This document shows, piece by piece, positions 30,701 to 45,400 of a stretch of DNA of 64,000 bases. Source of the DNA: Megalopta genalis (lineage: Eukaryota > Arthropoda > Insecta > Hymenoptera > Halictidae); the NCBI RefSeq assembly GCF_051020955.1, contig NW_027476110.1, positions 1,214,001 to 1,278,000 of the forward strand, in the 5' to 3' direction. A program made the translations under genes and the position numbers. Below the pieces are notes generated by a model that saw only the letters and a program-made list of their open reading frames with translations, made no database searches and had not been told where the DNA came from. Positions within the stretch are counted from its first letter, which is position 1. Each line of letters opens with the position of its first letter.

Positions 30701-33700
30701 TCTCTTATTAAAACATTCTAATGATAGGTTTTTTCAAAAATTGAAGAATCCGTAAAATCACAAGAGTAAAGTGTCATTTTCTGACATTAGATTTCGTTCT
30801 AAATGCTTAATCCCTATGTAAAAACGTTATCTAAGCAAGAATATCGGTCTTTGAAGAAAATCTAATGATTGATTCTTTTAGAAAATTGAAAAAACCGAAA
30901 AATCACAAGAGTAAAGTGCCATTTTCTGTCATTAGATTTCGTACTCAATACCTAATTCTAATGTAAAATCGTTAGTTAAGCAAGATTCTCGTATTTAAAA
31001 AATCTGATGATAGGTTTTTTCAGAAAATTGGAAAAACCGTAATATCACAAGAGTAATGTGCCATTTTCTGACATTACATTTCGTTCTAAATGCTTAATCC
31101 CTATGTAAAAACGTTATTTAAGCACGAATATCGTATTTTGAAGAAAATCTAATGATAGGATTTTTCAGAAAATTGAAAAAAACAGAAAAATCACAAAAGT
31201 AAAGTGCCATTTTCTGACATTACATTTCGTACTCAATACCTAATTCTAATGTAAAAGCGTTAGTTAAGCAAGATTCTCGTATTTAAAAAATCTGATGATA
31301 GGTTTTTTCAGATAATTGAAAAAACCGAAAATTCACAAGAGTAAAGTGCCATTTTCTGACATTACATTTCGTTCTAAATGCTTAATCCCTATGTAAAAAC
31401 GTTATTTAAGCACGAATATCGTATTTTGAAGAAAATCTAATGATAGGATTTTTCAGAAAATTGAAAAAACCGAAAATTCACAAGAGTAAAGTGTCATTTT
31501 CTGACATTAGATTTCGTTCTAAATGCTTAATCCGTATGTAAAAACGATATTTAAGCAAGAATATCGTACTTTGAAGAAAATCTAGTGGGAGGTGTTTTCA
31601 GAAAATTGAAAAAACCGAAAAATCACAAGAGTAAAGTGCCATTTTCTGTCATTAGATTTCGTCCTAACTGCTCAATCCCTATGTAAAAACGTTATTTAAG
31701 CAGGATTATCGTACTTTGAAGAAAATCTAATGATTGGTTTTTACAGAAAGTTGAAAAAACCGAAAAATCACTAGAGTAAAGCGCCATTTTCTGACATTAC
31801 ATTTCGTACTCAATACCTAATTCTAATGTAAAAGCGTTAGTTAAGCAAGATTCTCGTATTTAAAAAATCTGATGATAGGTTTTTTCAGAAAATTGGAAAA
31901 ACCGTAATATCACAAGAGTAATGTGCCATTTTCTGACATTACATTTCGTTCTAAATGCTTAATCCCTATGTAAAAACGTTATTTAAGCACGAATATCGTA
32001 TTTCGAAGAAAATCTAATGATAGGATTTTTCAGAAAATTGAAAAAAACAGAAAAATCACAAAAGTAAAGTGCCATTTTCTGACATTACATTTCGTACTCA
32101 ATACCTAATTCTAATGTAAAAGCGTTAGTTAAGCAAGATTCTCGTATTTAAAAAATCTGATGATAGGTTTTTTCAGATAATTAAAAAACCGAAAATTCAC
32201 AAGAGTAAAGTGCCATTTTCTGACATTAGATTTCGTCCTAACTGCTCAATCCCTATGTAAAAACGTTATTTAAGCAGGATTATCGTACTTTGAAGAAAAT
32301 CTAATGATAGGTTTTTTCAGAAAATTGAAAAAACCGAAAATTCACAAGAGTAAAGTGCCATTTTCTGACATTAGATTTCGTTCTAAATTCTTAATGCTAA
32401 GGTAAAATCGGTAGTTAAGCAAGATTCTCGTATTTAAACATTCTAATGATAGGTTTTTTCAAAAATTGAAAAAAACAGAAAAATCACAAGAGTAAAGTGC
32501 CATTTTCTGACATTACATTTCGTACTCAATACCTAATTCTAATGTAAAAGCGTTAGTTAAGCAAGATTCTCGTATTTAAAAAATCTGATGATAGGTTTTT
32601 TCAGATAATTGAAAAAACCGAAAATTCACAAGAGTAAAGTGCCATTTTCTGACATTAGATTTCGTCCTAACTGATCAATCCCTATGTAAAAACGTTATTT
32701 AAGCAGGATTATCGTACTTTTAAGAAAATCTAATGATAGGTTTTTTCAGAAAATTGAAAAAACCGAAAATTCACAAGAGTAAAGTGCCATTTTCTGACAT
32801 TAGATTTCGTTCTAAATACTTAATTCTAATGTAAAATCGTTAGTTAAGCAAGATTCTCGTATTGAAAAATCTGGTGACAGGTTTTTTCAGAAAATTGAAA
32901 AAACCGAAAAATCACAGGAGTAAAGTGCCATCTTCTGACATTACATTTCGTTCTAAATACTTAATGCTAAGGTAAAATCGGTAGTTAAGCAAGATTCTCG
33001 TATTAAAACATTCTAATGATAGGTTTTTTCAAAAATTGAAGAATGCGTAAAATCACAAGAGTAAAGTGTCATTTTCTGACATTAGATTTCGTTCTAAATG
33101 CTTAATCCCTATGTAAAAACGTTATTTAAGCAAGAATATCGTACTTTGAAGAAAATCTAATGTTAGGATTTTTCAGAAATATGAGAAAACCGAAAAATCA
33201 CTAGAGTAAAGCGCCATCTTCTGACATTACATTTCGTTCTAAATACTTAATGCTAAGGTAAAATCGGTAGTTAAGCAAGATTCTCTTATTAAAACATTCT
33301 AATGATAGGTTTTTTCAAAAATTGAAGAATCCGTAAAATCACAAGAGTAAAGTGTCATTTTCTGACATTAGATTTCGTTCTAAATGCTTAATCCCTATGT
33401 AAAAACGTTATCTAAGCAAGAATATCGGTCTTTGAAGAAAATCTAATGATTGATTCTTTTAGAAAATTGAAAAAACCGAAAAATCACAAGAGTAAAGTGC
33501 CATTTTCTGTCATTAGATTTCGTACTCAATACCTAATTCTAATGTAAAATCGTTAGTTAAGCAAGATTCTCGTATTTAAAAAATCTGATGATAGGTTTTT
33601 TCAGAAAATTGGAAAAACCGTAATATCACAAGAGTAATGTGCCATTTTCTGACATTACATTTCGTTCTAAATGCTTAATCCCTATGTAAAAACGTTATTT

Positions 33701-36430
33701 AAGCACGAATATCGTATTTTGAAGAAAATCTAATGATAGGATTTTTCAGAAAATTGAAAAAAACAGAAAAATCACAAAAGTAAAGTGCCATTTTCTGACA
33801 TTACATTTCGTACTCAATACCTAATTCTAATGTAAAAGCGTTAGTTAAGCAAGATACTCGTATTTAAAAAATCTGATGATAGGTTTTTTCAGATAATTGA
33901 AAAAACCGAAGATTCACAAGAGTAAAGTGCCATTTTCTGACATTAGATTTCGTTCTAAATACTTAATTCTAATGTAAAACCGTTAGTTAAGCAAGATTCT
34001 CGTATTGAAAAATCTGATGACAGGTTTTTTCAGAAAATTGAAAAAACCGAAAAATCACAGGAGTAAAGTGCCATGTTCTGACATTAGACTTCGTTCTAAA
34101 TGCTTAATCCCTATGTAAAAACGTTATTTAAGCACGAATATCGTATTTTGAAGAAAATCTAATGATAGGATTTTTCAGAAAATTGAAAAAAACCGAAAAA
34201 TCACAAGAGTAATGTGCCATTTTCTGACATTACATTTCGTTCTAAATGCTTAATCCCTATGTAAAAACGTTATTTAAGCACGAATATCGTATTTTGAAGA
34301 AAATCTAATGATAGGATTTTTCAGAAAATTGAAAAAACCGAAAATTCACAAGAGTAAAGTGTCATTTTCTGACATTAGATTTCGTTCTAAGTGCTTAATC
34401 CGTATGTAAAAACGATATTTAAGCAAGAATATCGTACTTTGAAGAAAATCTAGTGGGAGGTGTTTTCAGAAAATTGAAAAAACCGAAAAATCACAAGAGT
34501 AAAGTGCCATTTTCTGACATTAGATTTTGTTCTAAATGCTTAATCCCTATGTAAAAACGTTATCTAAGCAAGAATATCGGTCTTTGAAGAAAATCTAATG
34601 ATTGATTCTTTTAGAAAATTGAAAAAACCGAAAAATCACAAGAGTAAAGTGCCATTTTCTGTCATTAGATTTCGTACTCAATACCTAATTCTAATGTAAA
34701 ATCGTTAGTTAAGCAAGATTCTCGTATTTAAAAAATCTGATGATAGGTTTTTTCAGAAAATTGGAAAAACCGTAATATCACAAGAGTAATGTGCCATTTT
34801 CTGACATTACATTTCGTTCTAAATGCTTAATCCCTATGTAAAAACGTTATTTAAGCACGAATATCGTATTTTGAAGAAAATCTAATGATAGGATTTTTCA
34901 GAAAATTGAAAAAAACAGAAAAATCACAAAAGTAAAGTGCCATTTTCTGACATTACATTTCGTACTCAATACCTAATTCTAATGTAAAAGCGTTAGTTAA
35001 GCAAGATTCTCGTATTTAAAAAATCTGATGATAGGTTTTTTCAGATAATTGAAAAAACCGAAAATTCACAAGAGTAAAGTGCCATTTTCTGACATTACAT
35101 TTCGTTCTAAATGCTTAATCCCTATGTAAAAACGTTATTTAAGCACGAATATCGTATTTTGAAGAAAATCTAATGATAGGATTTTTGAGAAAATTGAAAA
35201 AACCGAAAATTCACAAGAGTAAAGTGTCATTTTCTGACATTAGATTTCGTTCTAAATGCTTAATCCGTATGTAAAAACGATATTTAAGCAAGAATATCGT
35301 ACTTTGAAGAAAATCTAGTGGGAGGTGTTTTCAGAAAATTGAAAAAACCGAAAAATCACAAGAGTAAAGTGCCATTTTCTGTCATTAGATTTCGTCCTAA
35401 CTGCTCAATCCCTATGTAAAAACGTTATTTAAGCAGGATTATCGTACTTTGAAGAAAATCTAATGATTGGTTTTTACAGAAAGTTGAAAAAACCGAAAAA
35501 TCACTAGAGTAAAGCGCCATTTTCTGACATTACATTTCGTACTCAATACCTAATTCTAATGTAAAAGCGTTAGTTAAGCAAGATTCTCGTATTTAAAAAA
35601 TCTGATGATAGGTTTTTTCAGAAAATTGGAAAAACCGAAAATTCACAAGAGTAAAGTGCCATTTTCTGACATTACATTTCGTTCTAAATGCTTAATCCCT
35701 ATGTAAAAACGTTATTTAAGCACGAATATCGTATTTCGAAGAAAATCTAATGATAGGATTTTTCAGAAAATTGAAAAAAACAGAAAAATCACAAAAGTAA
35801 AGTGCCATTTTCTGACATTACATTTCGTACTCAATACCTAATTCTAATGTAAAAGCGTTAGTTAAGCAAGATTCTCGTATTTAAAAAATCTGATGATAGG
35901 TTTTTTCAGATAATTAAAAAACCGAAAATTCACAAGAGTAAAGTGCCATTTTCTGACATTAGATTTCGTCCTAACTGCTCAATCCCTATGTAAAAACGTT
36001 ATTTAAGCAGGATTATCGTACTTTGAAGAAAATCTAATGATAGGTTTTTTCAGAAAATTGAAAAAACCGAAAATTCACAAGAGTAAAGTGCCATTTTCTG
36101 ACATTAGATTTCGTTCTAAATTCTTAATGCTAAGGTAAAATCGGTAGTTAAGCAAGATTCTCGTATTTAAACATTCTAATGATAGGTTTTTTCAAAAATT
36201 GAAAAAAACAGAAAAATCACAAGAGTAAAGTGCCATTTTCTGACATTACATTTCGTACTCAATACCTAATTCTAATGTAAAAGCGTTAGTTAAGCAAGAT
36301 TCTCGTATTTAAAAAATCTGATGATAGGTTTTTTCAGATAATTGAAAAAACCGAAAATTCACAAGAGTAAAGTGCCATTTTCTGACATTAGATTTCGTCC
36401 TAACTGATCAATCCCTATGTAAAAACGTTA
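21770..36430 (+). repeat. Long-range satellite duplication, offset 10,036 bp
   Basis: A block of about 4.6 kb at 21,770-26,395 recurs at 31,806-36,430. Private markers keep the same offset: TATTTCGAAG (21965/32001), GAAGAATGCG (23006/33042), TAGACTTCG (24053/34089), and the pair of CTAGTGGGAGG sites 865 bp apart (24416 and 25281; 34452 and 35317). The offset equals about 70 monomers. Beyond the stated ends the sequences change to other monomer variants. Boundaries are by eye. Confidence 0.8.
26055..34070 (+). repeat. Tandem duplication of a ~4,008-bp higher-order unit
   Basis: Markers repeat at an offset of 4,008 bp: CTAGTGGGAGG 27576/31584, GAAGAATGCG 29034/33042, AAGATACTCG 29845/33853. 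Similarity begins near 26,055/30,063 and ends near 30,060/34,068, so the two units (about 28 monomers each) lie directly end to end with the junction near 30,060. Boundaries are by eye. Confidence 0.82.
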
Positions 36431-39400
36431 TTTAAGCAGGATTATCGTACTTTTAAGAAAATCTAATGATAGGTTTTTTCAGAAAATTGAAAAAACCGAA
36501 AATTCACAAGAGTAAAGTGCCATTTTCTGACATTAGATTTCGTTCTAAATACTTAATTCTAATGTAAAATCGTTAGTTAAGCAAGATTCTCGTATTGAAA
36601 AATCTGGTGACAGGTTTTTTCAGAAAATTGAAAAAACCGAAAAATCACAGGAGTAAAGTGCCATCTTCTGACATTACATTTCGTTCTAAATACTTAATGC
36701 TAAGGTAAAATCGGTAGTTAAGCAAGATTCTCGTATTAAAACATTCTAATGATAGGTTTTTTCAAAAATTGAAGAATGCGTAAAATCACAAGAGTAAAGT
36801 GTCATTTTCTGACATTAGATTTCGTTCTAAATGCTTAATCCCTATGTAAAAACGTTATTTAAGCAAGAATATCGTACTTTGAAGAAAATCTAATGTTAGG
36901 ATTTTTCAGAAATATGAGAAAACCGAAAAATCACTAGAGTAAAGCGCCATCTTCTGACATTACATTTCGTTCTAAATACTTAATGCTAAGGTAAAATCGG
37001 TAGTTAAGCAAGATTCTCTTATTAAAACATTCTAATGATAGGTTTTTTCAAAAATTGAAGAATCCGTAAAATCACAAGAGTAAAGTGTCATTTTCTGACA
37101 TTAGATTTCGTTCTAAATGCTTAATCCCTATGTAAAAACGTTATCTAAGCAAGAATATCGGTCTTTGAAGAAAATCTAATGATTGATTCTTTTAGAAAAT
37201 TGAAAAAACCGAAAAATCACAAGAGTAAAGTGCCATTTTCTGTCATTAGATTTCGTACTCAATACCTAATTCTAATGTAAAATCGTTAGTTAAGCAAGAT
37301 TCTCGTATTTAAAAAATCTGATGATAGGTTTTTTCAGAAAATTGGAAAAACCGTAATATCACAAGAGTAATGTGCCATTTTCTGACATTACATTTCGTTC
37401 TAAATGCTTAATCCCTATGTAAAAACGTTATTTAAGCACGAATATCGTATTTTGAAGAAAATCTAATGATAGGATTTTTCAGAAAATTGAAAAAAACAGA
37501 AAAATCACAAAAGTAAAGTGCCATTTTCTGACATTACATTTCGTACTCAATACCTAATTCTAATGTAAAAGCGTTAGTTAAGCAAGATACTCGTATTTAA
37601 AAAATCTGATGATAGGTTTTTTCAGATAATTGAAAAAACCGAAGATTCACAAGAGTAAAGTGCCATTTTCTGACATTAGATTTCGTTCTAAATACTTAAT
37701 TCTAATGTAAAACCGTTAGTTAAGCAAGATTCTCGTATTGAAAAATCTGATGACAGGTTTTTTCAGAAAATTGAAAAAACCGAAAAATCACAGGAGTAAA
37801 GTGCCATGTTCTGACATTAGACTTCGTTCTAAATGCTTAATCCCTATGTAAAAACGTTATTTAAGCACGAATATCGTATTTTGAAGAAAATCTAATGATA
37901 GGATTTTTCAGAAAATTGAAAAAAACCGAAAAATCACAAGAGTAATGTGCCATTTTCTGACATTACATTTCGTTCTAAATGCTTAATCCCTATGTAAAAA
38001 CGTTATTTAAGCACGAATATCGTATTTTGAAGAAAATCTAATGATAGGATTTTTCAGAAAATTGAAAAAACCGAAAATTCACAAGAGTAAAGTGTCATTT
38101 TCTGACATTAGATTTCGTTCTAAGTGCTTAATCCGTATGTAAAAACGATATTTAAGCAAGAATATCGTACTTTGAAGAAAATCTAGTGGGAGGTGTTTTC
38201 AGAAAATTGAAAAAACCGAAAAATCACAAGAGTAAAGTGCCATTTTCTGACATTAGATTTTGTTCTAAATGCTTAATCCCTATGTAAAAACGTTATTTAA
38301 GCAAGAATATCGTACTTTGCAGAAAATCTAATGGTTGGTTTTTACAGAAAGTTGAAAAAACCGAAAAATCACTAGAGTAAAGTGCCATTTTCTGACATTA
38401 CATTTCGTACTCAATACCTAATTCTAATGTAAAAGCGTTAGTTAAGCAAGATTTTCGTATTTAAAAAATCTGATGGTAGGTTTTTTCAGATAATTGAAAA
38501 AACCGAAAATTCACAACAGTAAAGTGCCATTTTCTGTCATTAGATTTCGTCCTAACTGCTCAATCCCTATGTAAAAACGTTATTTAAGCAGGATTATCGT
38601 ACTTTGAAGAAAATCTAATGATAGGTTTTTTCAGAAAATTGAAAACACCGAAAATTCACAAGAGTAAAGTGCCATTTTCTGACATTAGATTTCGTTCTAA
38701 ATTCTTAATGCTAAGGTAAAATCGGTAGTTAAGCAAGATTCTCGTATTTAAACATTCTAATGATAGGTTTTTTCAAAAATTGAAAAAAACAGAAAAATCA
38801 CAAGAGTAAAGTGCCATTTTCTGACATTACATTTCGTACTCAATACCTAATTCTAATGTAAAAGCGTTAGTTAAGCAAGATTCTCGTATTTAAAAAATCT
38901 GATGATAGGATTTTTCAGATAATTGAAAAAACCGAAAATTCACAAGAGTAAAGTGCCATTTTCTGACATTAGATTTCGTCCTAACTGCTCAATCCCTATG
39001 TAAAAACGTTATTTAAGCAGGAATATCGTACTTTGAAGAAAATCTAATGATAGGTTTTTTCAGAAAATTGAAAAAACCGAAAATTCACAAAAGTAAAATG
39101 CCATTTTCTGGCATTACATTTCGTACTCAATACCTAATTCTAATGTAAAAGCGTTAGTTAAGCAAGATTCTCGTATTTAAAAAATCTGATGATAGGATTT
39201 TTCAGATAATTGAAAAAACCGAAAATTCACAAGAGTAAAGTGCCATTTTCTGACATTAGATTTCGTCCTAACTGCTCAATCCCTATGTAAAAACGTTATC
39301 TAAGCAGGAATATCGTACTTTGAAGAAAATCTAATGATAGGTTTTTTCAGAAAATTGAAAAAACCGAAAATTCACAAGAGTAAAGTGACATTTTCTGACA

Positions 39401-42400
39401 TTACATTTCGTTCTAAAAACTTAATTCTAATGTAAAATTGTTATATAAGCAAGATTGTCGTATTTAAAAAATCTAATGATAGATTCTTTCAGAAAGTTGA
39501 AAAAACCGAAAAATCACAAGAGTAAAGTGCCATTTTCTGTCATTAGATTTCGTTCTAAATGCCTAATCCCTATGTAAAAACGATATATAAGCAAGAATAT
39601 CGTACTTTGAAGAAAATCTAATGATAGGATTTTTCAGAAAATTGAAAAAAACAGAAAAATCACAAAAGTAAAGTGCAATTTTCTGACATTACATTTCGTA
39701 CTCAATACCTAATTCTAATGTAAAAGCGTTAGTTAAGCAAGATTCTCGTATTTAAAAAATCTGATGATAGGTTTTTTCAGAAAATTGGAAAAACCGTAAT
39801 ATCACAAGAGTAATGTGGCATTTTCTGACATTACATTTCGTACTAAATGCTTAATCCCTATGTAAAAACGTTATTTAAGCACGAATATCGTATTTCGAAG
39901 AAAATCTAATGATAGGATTTTTCAGAAAATTGAAAAAAACAGAAAAATCACAAAAGTAAAGTGCCATTTTCTGACATTACATTTCGTACTCAATACCTAA
40001 TTCTAATGTAAAAGCGTTAGTTAAGCAAGATTCTCGTATTTAAAAAATCTGATGATAGGTTTTTTCAGATAATTAAAAAACCGAAAATTCACAAGAGTAA
40101 AGTGCCATTTTCTGACATTAGATTTCGTCCTAACTGCTCAATCCCTATGTAAAAACGTTATTTAAGCAGGATTATCGTACTTTGAAGAAAATCTAATGAT
40201 AGGTTTTTTCAGAAAATTGAAAAAACCGAAAATTCACAAGAGTAAAGTGCCATTTTCTGACATTAGATTTCGTTCTAAATTCTTAATGCTAAGGTAAAAT
40301 CGGTAGTTAAGCAAGATTCTCGTATTTAAACATTCTAATGATAGGTTTTTTCAAAAATTGAAAAAAACAGAAAAATCACAAGAGTAAAGTGCCATTTTCT
40401 GACATTACATTTCGTACTCAATACCTAATTCTAATGTAAAAGCGTTAGTTAAGCAAGATTCTCGTATTTAAAAAATCTGATGATAGGTTTTTTCAGATAA
40501 TTGAAAAAACCGAAAATTCACAAGAGTAAAGTGCCATTTTCTGACATTAGATTTCGTCCTAACTGATCAATCCCTATGTAAAAACGTTATTTAAGCAGGA
40601 TTATCGTTCTTTGAAGAAAATCTAATGATAGGTTTTTTCAGAAAATTGAAAAAACCGAAAATTCACAAGAGTAAAGTGCCATTTTCTGACATTAGATTTC
40701 GTTCTAAATACTTAATTCTAATGTAAAATCGTTAGTTAAGCAAGATTCTCGTATTGAAAAATCTGGTGACAGGTTTTTTCAGAAAATTGAAAAAACCGAT
40801 AAATCACAGGAGTAAAGTGCCATCTTCTGACATTACATTTCGTTCTAAATACTTAATGCTAAGGTAAAATCGGTAGTTAAGCAAGATTCTCGTATTAAAA
40901 CATTCTAATGATAGGTTTTTTCAAAAATTGAAGAATCCGTAAAATCACAAGAGTAAAGTGTCATTTTCTGACATTAGATTTCGTTCTAAATGCTTAATCC
41001 CTATGTAAAAACGTTATTTAAGCAAGAATATCGTACTTTGAAGAAAATCTAATGTTAGGATTTTTCAGAAATTTGAGAAAACCGAAAAATCACTAGAGTA
41101 AAGCGCCATCTTCTGACATTACATTTCGTTCTAAATACTTAATGCTAAGGTAAAATCGGTAGTTAAGCAAGATTCTCGTATTTAAACATTCTAATGATAG
41201 GTTTTTTCAAAAATTGAAGAATCCGAAAAATCACTAGAGTAAAGCGCAATTTTCTGACGTTAGAATTCGTTCTAAATGCTTAATCCCTATGTAAAAACGT
41301 TATTTAAGCACGAATATCGTATTTTGAAGAAAATCTAATGATAGGATTTTTCAGAAAATTGAAAAAAACCGAAAAATCACAAGAGTAATGTGCCATTTTC
41401 TGACATTACATTTCGTTCTAAATGCTTAATCCCTATGTAAAAACGATATTTAAGCAAGAATATCGTACTTTGAAGAAAATCTAATGATAGGTTTTTTCAG
41501 AAAATTGAAAAAACCGAAAATTCACAAGAGTAAAGTGCCATTTTCTGACATTACATTTCGTTCTAAATACTTAATTCTAATGTAAAATCGTTAGTTAAGC
41601 AAGATTCTCGTATTGAAAAATCTGGTGACAGGTTTTTTCAGAAAATTGAAAAAACCGAAAAATCACAGGAGTAAAGTGCCATCTTCTGACATTACATTTC
41701 GTTCTAAATACTTAATGCTAAGGTAAAATCGGTAGTTAAGCAAGATTCTCGTATTAAAACATTCTAATGATAGGTTTTTTCAAAAATTGAAGAATCCGTA
41801 AAATCACAAGAGTAAAGTGTCATTTTCTGACATTAGATTTCGTTCTAAATGCTTAATCCCTATGTAAAAACGTTATCTAAGCAAGAATATCGGTCTTTGA
41901 AGAAAATCTAATGATTGATTCTTTTAGAAAATTGAAAAAACCGAAAAATCACAAGAGTAAAGTGTCATTTTCTGACATTAGATTTCGTTCTAAATGCTTA
42001 ATCCGTATGTAAAAACGATATTTAAGCAAGAATATCGTACTTTGAAGAAAATCTAGTGGGAGGTGTTTTCAGAAAATTGAAAAAACCGAAAAATCACAAG
42101 AGTAAAGTGCCATTTTCTGTCATTAGATTTCGTCCTAACTGCTCAATCCCTATGTAAAAACGTTATTTAAGCAGGATTATCGTACTTTGAAGAAAATCTA
42201 ATGATTGGTTTTTACAGAAAGTTGAAAAAACCGAAAAATCACTAGAGTAAAGCGCCATTTTCTGACATTACATTTCGTACTCAATACCTAATTCTAATGT
42301 AAAAGCGTTAGTTAAGCAAGATTCTCGTATTTAAAAAATCTGATGATAGGTTTTTTCAGAAAATTGGAAAAACCGAAAATTCACAAGAGTAAAGTGCCAT

Positions 42401-45400
42401 TTTCTGACATTACATTTCGTTCTAAATGCTTAATCCCTATGTAAAAACGTTATTTAAGCACGAATATCGTATTTCGAAGAAAATCTAATGATAGGATTTT
42501 TCAGAAAATTGAAAAAAACAGAAAAATCACAAAAGTAAAGTGCCATTTTCTGACATTACATTTCGTACTCAATACCTAATTCTAATGTAAAAGCGTTAGT
42601 TAAGCAAGATTCTCGTATTTAAAAAATCTGATGATAGGTTTTTTCAGATAATTAAAAAACCGAAAATTCACAAGAGTAAAGTGCCATTTTCTGACATTAG
42701 ATTTCGTCCTAACTGCTCAATCCCTATGTAAAAACGTTATTTAAGCAGGATTATCGTACTTTGAAGAAAATCTAATGATAGGTTTTTTCAGAAAATTGAA
42801 AAAACCGAAAATTCACAAGAGTAAAGTGCCATTTTCTGACATTAGATTTCGTTCTAAATTCTTAATGCTAAGGTAAAATCGGTAGTTAAGCAAGATTCTC
42901 GTATTTAAACATTCTAATGATAGGTTTTTTCAAAAATTGAAAAAAACAGAAAAATCACAAGAGTAAGGTGCCATTTTCTGACATTACATTTCGTACTCAA
43001 TACCTAATTCTAATGTAAAAGCGTTAGTTAAGCAAGATTCTCGTATTTAAAAAATCTGATGATAGGTTTTTTCAGATAATTGAAAAAACCGAAAATTCAC
43101 AAGAGTAAAGTGCCATTTTCTGACATTAGATTTCGTCCTAACTGATCAATCCCTATGTAAAAACGTTATTTAAGCAGGATTATCGTACTTTTAAGAAAAT
43201 CTAATGATAGGTTTTTTCAGAAAATTGAAAAAACCGAAAATTCACAAGAGTAAAGTGCCATTTTCTGACATTAGATTTCGTTCTAAATACTTAATTCTAA
43301 TGTAAAATCGTTAGTTAAGCAAGATTCTCGTATTGAAAAATCTGGTGACAGGTTTTTTCAGAAAATTGAAAAAACCGAAAAATCACAGGAGTAAAGTGCC
43401 ATCTTCTGACATTACATTTCGTTCTAAATACTTAATGCTAAGGTAAAATCGGTAGTTAAGCAAGATTCTCGTATTAAAACATTCTAATGATAGGTTTTTT
43501 CAAAAATTGAAGAATGCGTAAAATCACAAGAGTAAAGTGTCATTTTCTGACATTAGATTTCGTTCTAAATGCTTAATCCCTATGTAAAAACGTTATTTAA
43601 GCAAGAATATCGTACTTTGAAGAAAATCTAATGTTAGGATTTTTCAGAAATATGAGAAAACCGAAAAATCACTAGAGTAAAGCGCCATCTTCTGACATTA
43701 CATTTCGTTCTAAATACTTAATGCTAAGGTAAAATCGGTAGTTAAGCAAGATTCTCTTATTAAAACATTCTAATGATAGGTTTTTTCAAAAATTGAAGAA
43801 TCCGTAAAATCACAAGAGTAAAGTGTCATTTTCTGACATTAGATTTCGTTCTAAATGCTTAATCCCTATGTAAAAACGTTATCTAAGCAAGAATATCGGT
43901 CTTTGAAGAAAATCTAATGATTGATTCTTTTAGAAAATTGAAAAAACCGAAAAATCACAAGAGTAAAGTGCCATTTTCTGTCATTAGATTTCGTACTCAA
44001 TACCTAATTCTAATGTAAAATCGTTAGTTAAGCAAGATTCTCGTATTTAAAAAATCTGATGATAGGTTTTTTCAGAAAATTGGAAAAACCGTAATATCAC
44101 AAGAGTAATGTGCCATTTTCTGACATTACATTTCGTTCTAAATGCTTAATCCCTATGTAAAAACGTTATTTAAGCACGAATATCGTATTTTGAAGAAAAT
44201 CTAATGATAGGATTTTTCAGAAAATTGAAAAAAACAGAAAAATCACAAAAGTAAAGTGCCATTTTCTGACATTACATTTCGTACTCAATACCTAATTCTA
44301 ATGTAAAAGCGTTAGTTAAGCAAGATACTCGTATTTAAAAAATCTGATGATAGGTTTTTTCAGATAATTGAAAAAACCGAAGATTCACAAGAGTAAAGTG
44401 CCATTTTCTGACATTAGATTTCGTTCTAAATACTTAATTCTAATGTAAAACCGTTAGTTAAGCAAGATTCTCGTATTGAAAAATCTGATGACAGGTTTTT
44501 TCAGAAAATTGAAAAAACCGAAAAATCACAGGAGTAAAGTGCCATGTTCTGACATTAGACTTCGTTCTAAATGCTTAATCCCTATGTAAAAACGTTATTT
44601 AAGCACGAATATCGTATTTTGAAGAAAATCTAATGATAGGATTTTTCAGAAAATTGAAAAAAACCGAAAAATCACAAGAGTAATGTGCCATTTTCTGACA
44701 TTACATTTCGTTCTAAATGCTTAATCCCTATGTAAAAACGTTATTTAAGCACGAATATCGTATTTTGAAGAAAATCTAATGATAGGATTTTTCAGAAAAT
44801 TGAAAAAACCGAAAATTCACAAGAGTAAAGTGTCATTTTCTGACATTAGATTTCGTTCTAAGTGCTTAATCCGTATGTAAAAACGATATTTAAGCAAGAA
44901 TATCGTACTTTGAAGAAAATCTAGTGGGAGGTGTTTTCAGAAAATTGAAAAAACCGAAAAATCACAAGAGTAAAGTGCCATTTTCTGACATTAGATTTTG
45001 TTCTAAATGCTTAATCCCTATGTAAAAACGTTATTTAAGCAAGAATATCGTACTTTGCAGAAAATCTAATGGTTGGTTTTTACAGAAAGTTGAAAAAACC
45101 GAAAAATCACTAGAGTAAAGTGCCATTTTCTGACATTACATTTCGTACTCAATACCTAATTCTAATGTAAAAGCGTTAGTTAAGCAAGATTTTCGTATTT
45201 AAAAAATCTGATGGTAGGTTTTTTCAGATAATTGAAAAAACCGAAAATTCACAACAGTAAAGTGCCATTTTCTGTCATTAGATTTCGTCCTAACTGCTCA
45301 ATCCCTATGTAAAAACGTTATTTAAGCAGGATTATCGTACTTTGAAGAAAATCTAATGATAGGTTTTTTCAGAAAATTGAAAACACCGAAAATTCACAAG